Assembly (NCBI GenBank): GCA_903908015.1 | Contig: CAIVQI010000092.1 | Location: forward strand, 1-8,012 | Direction of reading: 5' to 3' | Source of the DNA: an uncultured Bacteroidota bacterium | GTDB taxonomy: Bacteria > Bacteroidota > Bacteroidia > UBA7662 | Length of the DNA: 8,012 nt | Shown: piece after piece, positions 5,340 through 8,012 of the stretch | Position numbering within the stretch: the stretch's first letter is position 1 | Layout: each line of letters starts with the position of its first letter | Notes under the pieces: model-generated | What the model was told of the DNA's origin: nothing | What the model saw: the letters and a program-made list of their open reading frames with translations, nothing else | The model's database searches: none | Translations under genes and position numbers: made by a program

Positions 5340-7667
5340 TTAAATGCGGCCTGTCAGTTGCAGGATAAGGTTGCGCTGTTCGCCTATGTTTCCGGGCAAG
5401 GGCATCCAACTGCGGTTGCCCAGGTTCCTGATGACCACATTAAGCCGCCAGTTGCCATAAACCTGTCTACCTATCCGAAGGTCGGTTAAGAGATCACCCT
5501 TAATGCTATTGATGCGGTAGTCTATCAGTCCGGGCATAAATCGGTAGAAATCCTCGTCGATGTTCAGGATTACGCTGTTGTAGCGTGTGTTGATTCCGAG
5601 CGACCAGGATTTCCACGCAACGGACAGATCCGTACGCAGCAGGTGGAGGTATCTATACTTCAGGTACTTGCGCAGATCAACCAGCACCGATAATCCGCTC
5701 GTATCGGCTCGGGGATCGGTCGATGGTTTTAGGTTGATGGGTAAGGTATATGTGTATCCTGCTTGCCACCGAATACCCCAATGTCCCCATCGTCCGGAGG
5801 CACCTACTACCGCTTCCAGGCCGGTAATTCTGGCCTCAACAATATTGGCCGGCTGAAATCGGGCATATTTTTGGGCAATGGCACCCAAGTTGCCTTCACT
5901 GAGCCAGATGGAATCCTGGCTGTCCCAGACCTGCGGAATATATACCCCAAAACTATACTCAATCATGCTGTCGTAACGCGTTTGAAACCAGGCCAGGTCG
6001 ACATAAGCCTGCACCTTCCCCAGGTTGATCCGTTGGTGGATGCCCAACTCGATGGATCGACTCAGTTCGGCACCTAGATTGGGGTCGCTGGCCAAGCGCA
6101 CTGTTCCCACGAAGGTGTTGGAATACATTTCAGCGACGGATGGACTGCGGAAGCCCTGACCAGCAGAAGCCCTTAGGTTGCCCGAAGCACTGTACGCGAA
6201 GTTGAGGCCGCCACGAAACAAGGGCTGAAACAGCTTTTGGGTGCCATTCACCAAAAACCATTCGCTACGTGCACCTACGCTGGCCTCCAACCGGCCTTGA
6301 TGCCAATCAGCCTGTGCGTAGAGCGATCGGTTAATGGTTTGCTGGTTTCCATACAATCGATCACTGCGGATTTGACCCGTTTGCTGAACCATTCCTGCAG
6401 TAATGGCCAAGTGACGCCCAAGACCTCCACCTGGTCGATAACGGCCTTGTGCCTCGCTGTAATACATCAAGCCCAATCCAAAATCTTCATTGTTGTAATT
6501 GGTATAACTTCTATAAAATCTGTTTTTCAGGCTAAAACTGAGCCGATTCCCCGTGTATTCCACATAAGGGTCGGCCATGGTGCGGTGGTTGAGCTGCGGG
6601 TTGGTACTGCCCGGATAGGGCATAAATGCGTTGCTGTCGCTTTCCCAAAAGGTATAGAGTCGTGTAGAATCGATCAGGTGACTCACATGCAGACCTGCTG
6701 TCCACCCCTTTCCTAATTTTTGGCGCAGGTGGAGGGTGCCCCGTAAGCGGCGACTGGGTTCTCCAACCCGGTACCCATCGTCGGATACCGCATTGAGGGA
6801 GGCGACCACGTCTGTGCGCCCAAAACGCTGACGGTGAGAGACGCTTAGGCCCATTTTTCCTGGTGTTGGTCCGCCCGCCCAAGGGTCGCTATGGTAGCGG
6901 GGCGGGCGATCAAAACGACCGCCAAATGCGGTGATTTCCGTAACGGTACGATCACCAGGCAACACACTTCTGAGGTTGATGACCCCACCCAGTGCACCAG
7001 AACCATAGAGGGCTGAGCCCGGCCCCTTTATGACCTCCAATTGTGCGGTGTTTTCGATGGGCAAAAAATTCCAAAGGATTTCACTGCTTTCCGCGGTAAG
7101 CATGGGTAAACCATCGAGGAGCATCATCACGCGACTTCCGACACCGAGTGTATAACCACTGCTTCCACGAACGGAGATTTGACCACGGATGACATGCACG
7201 CCAGGTGAGCGGTTAAGCGCATCGTCAGGTGTTACGGAATTATTCGCCGTCAGATCTTTGATTTGTAGCACGCCTGTTGAAACTTGAGCCCTACTCAGCA
7301 CTTGCTCCGTACGGCCAGCTGTCACGATAATGGGGTTCAATTCTTGATTTTGCGGTCTGAGCTGAATGTCTAGTGGGATTCGTTCGGAGCAAGGCTTTTG
7401 AATCGTGGTTTGCTGGGCTTCGTAGCCTAAAAAAGAGAATTTTAAGCTCACGGAAGAGTCTGTCAAGAAGTTCCAGCTGAATTTACCTTCACGGTCGCTG
7501 ATTCCTCCTCTACCATCTGAAGATTGAATACCCACTCCCCAAAGCGCCTGCTTCGTATGGGCATCGCGTATGAGTCCACTCAAAACACACTGAGCACGCG
7601 CGTTTTTCGGATGAAAACCAACCGAACAGAAGAATAAAACAAGTATGACAAGAAATAAACGATTCAT
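5340..7667 (-). CDS. TonB-dependent outer-membrane receptor (upstream copy of tandem pair)
   Basis: Outer-membrane active transporter powered by TonB; substrate unknown. The ATG at 7667 is chosen because it starts a classic signal peptide, MNRLFLVILVLFF, ending ARA|QC (cleavage after residue 25). The frame stays open to a GTG at 7769, but those 34 extra residues do not look like an export signal. The product is 775 residues. It has a carboxypeptidase-regulatory-like domain (about 28-104), a TonB-box-like segment ELNPIIVTAGR (109-119), and a plug (about 116-234) with ISVRGSSGYTLGVGSRVMML, IENTAQLEVIKGPGSALYGS and GGVINLR. The barrel includes SAGQGFRSPSVAEMY and ends VIRNLGNRSWMPLPGNIG plus a short tail. 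The mature protein has only two cysteines, Cys27 and Cys93, which bracket the N-terminal domain. It shares many segments with the downstream copy, for example EGYRIGEFSRRIRG there against DGYRVGEPSRRLRG here. It is probably first in a two-gene operon. Confidence 0.93.
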   Translation of the reverse strand: MNRLFLVILVLFFCSVGFHPKNARAQCVLSGLIRDAHTKQALWGVGIQSSDGRGGISDREGKFSWNFLTDSSVSLKFSFLGYEAQQTTIQKPCSERIPLDIQLRPQNQELNPIIVTAGRTEQVLSRAQVSTGVLQIKDLTANNSVTPDDALNRSPGVHVIRGQISVRGSSGYTLGVGSRVMMLLDGLPMLTAESSEILWNFLPIENTAQLEVIKGPGSALYGSGALGGVINLRSVLPGDRTVTEITAFGGRFDRPPRYHSDPWAGGPTPGKMGLSVSHRQRFGRTDVVASLNAVSDDGYRVGEPSRRLRGTLHLRQKLGKGWTAGLHVSHLIDSTRLYTFWESDSNAFMPYPGSTNPQLNHRTMADPYVEYTGNRLSFSLKNRFYRSYTNYNNEDFGLGLMYYSEAQGRYRPGGGLGRHLAITAGMVQQTGQIRSDRLYGNQQTINRSLYAQADWHQGRLEASVGARSEWFLVNGTQKLFQPLFRGGLNFAYSASGNLRASAGQGFRSPSVAEMYSNTFVGTVRLASDPNLGAELSRSIELGIHQRINLGKVQAYVDLAWFQTRYDSMIEYSFGVYIPQVWDSQDSIWLSEGNLGAIAQKYARFQPANIVEARITGLEAVVGASGRWGHWGIRWQAGYTYTLPINLKPSTDPRADTSGLSVLVDLRKYLKYRYLHLLRTDLSVAWKSWSLGINTRYNSVILNIDEDFYRFMPGLIDYRINSIKGDLLTDLRIGRQVYGNWRLNVVIRNLGNRSWMPLPGNIGEQRNLILQLTGRI

Positions 7668-7866
7668 CTGATGAGGTAGGCTAATTGATGCGTCCCAATT
7701 TAGTGAATAGGCTTGATGAAAATCGAGCGGTTTCGGGGATGTGTTGCGTCGTGCTGGGATGAAAGTCACGGAATACGGGGTTTTTCGGCCTATTTCATTA
7801 ATAACAAAAAATAAATAGAGATTTTGTCGGCTAACTGCAGCAGAAAAAAGAATCTAATTTAGCGAT
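7668..7866. other. Divergent intergenic region between receptor pair and dprA-like gene
   Basis: 199 bases that must hold the start signals for the minus-strand receptor pair and possibly for the plus-strand gene at the right edge. The stretch 7795-7860 is strongly A/T-rich, with several A- or T-runs. No cobalamin riboswitch, Fur-like palindrome or other known RNA element could be recognised. The receptor-side 100 bases are open as an N-terminal extension of the receptor frame, but probably represent 5' untranslated leader. Confidence 0.6.
7805..7834 (-). promoter_or_regulatory. Possible promoter for the receptor pair
   Basis: Read on the minus strand, TATTTTTTG at 7813-7805 resembles the Bacteroidota -7 box TAnnTTTG with one extra T. 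GTTAG ending at 7831 lies 17 bases upstream, a poor -33 match. It would give a leader of roughly 130 nucleotides before the receptor ATG. Low-complexity A/T content makes a chance match likely. Confidence 0.2.
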
Positions 7867-8012
7867 GTGGATGTCAACCAGCAAAAGGAATTTGTGTGCT
7901 TGTTGTCGCTTCTTGAAGTGGAAGGGGTGGGATGCATTTTGGCGCGAAAAATAGTTGAAACCTTGGGCTCTGCCACTGCTGCTTTTGGTAGCGATCGGCG
8001 GTACTTACACAC
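7867..8012 (+). CDS. dprA: DprA-like DNA processing protein, N-terminal fragment (3' end outside window)
   Basis: The last 146 bases encode 48 residues in frame 1 that look like the N-terminus of a DprA/Smf protein, the cytosolic factor that binds incoming single-stranded DNA and loads RecA during transformation. The segment LLSLLEVEGVGCILARKIVE, continuing ETLGSATAAF, matches the start of Bacteroidota DprA: a helix-hairpin-helix-like GVG turn (residues 20-22), then a helix and a GSA..aF motif before the Rossmann-type domain. An in-frame TAA at 7855-7857 limits the 5' end, and no in-frame ATG exists. The GTG at 7867 is the best start, giving MDVNQQKEF before the first helix; GTG 7894 and TTG 7900 are alternatives. 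ATGs at 7865 and 7871 are in another frame that stops at 7954, so a one-base sequence error near the start is possible. Another helix-hairpin-helix protein cannot be excluded because the diagnostic DprA core lies outside. Confidence 0.6.
   Translation, partial: MDVNQQKEFVCLLSLLEVEGVGCILARKIVETLGSATAAFGSDRRYLH

Noticed and set aside
2955..7667. SusC/SusD-type glycan utilisation locus
   Set aside because: No SusD-like lipoprotein or glycoside hydrolase gene is present, and the receptors are shorter (about 775 residues) than usual SusC proteins (about 1000).
7668..7769. 34-residue N-terminal extension of the upstream receptor from a GTG
   Set aside because: The extension is not signal-like and precedes a textbook signal peptide starting at the ATG at 7667.
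7972..7978. GCCACTG, which resembles the end of a cobalamin riboswitch, near receptor genes
   Set aside because: It lies on the plus strand inside the dprA-like coding frame, pointing away from the receptors, and the other conserved B12-box parts are missing.

Overview
The window looks like a chromosomal segment from a member of the Bacteroidota, roughly balanced in G+C by eye. Three things point there. The signal peptidase I has the long periplasmic insertion common in that phylum. Two TonB-dependent receptors carry an N-terminal carboxypeptidase-regulatory-like domain. Start codons sit behind A/T-rich leaders without clear Shine-Dalgarno sequences. No mobile element, CRISPR array, tRNA or rRNA was seen.

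Left part, plus strand (1-2950). The window opens inside a malate/L-lactate dehydrogenase-family oxidoreductase (Ldh_2). As written it is broken by two single-base deletions, although the protein is well conserved on both sides of each. Next come a YbaB/EbfC nucleoid-associated protein and, one base later, a four-helix DUF2231 membrane protein. A 178-base spacer holding short direct and inverted repeats precedes lepB, an apparently intact signal peptidase I with its Ser/Lys dyad visible.

Right part, minus strand (2955-7667). Two full-length TonB-dependent outer-membrane receptors lie head to tail and are clearly paralogous along their whole length, so the pair is a tandem duplication. The upstream copy (5340-7667) is transcribed first and the second (2955-5279) follows after a short spacer, so they probably share a transcript. 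No SusD-like lipoprotein gene lies between or beside them within the window, so they do not look like a SusC/SusD glycan locus. Their substrate cannot be read from the sequence. lepB and the second receptor gene converge with only 4 bases between their stop codons.

Right edge (7668-8012). A 199-base divergent intergenic region separates the receptor pair from the first 48 codons of a plus-strand gene that resembles the N-terminus of DprA (DNA processing/transformation protein). It runs off the window and has no in-frame ATG.

Functionally this is mostly envelope and housekeeping content: protein export (LepB), outer-membrane uptake (the receptor pair), chromosome/DNA handling (YbaB, DprA-like) and a redox enzyme. 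I found no convincing undescribed multi-gene system. The most useful leads are the tandem receptor pair, the doubly frameshifted dehydrogenase, and a possible disulfide clasp in the upstream receptor.
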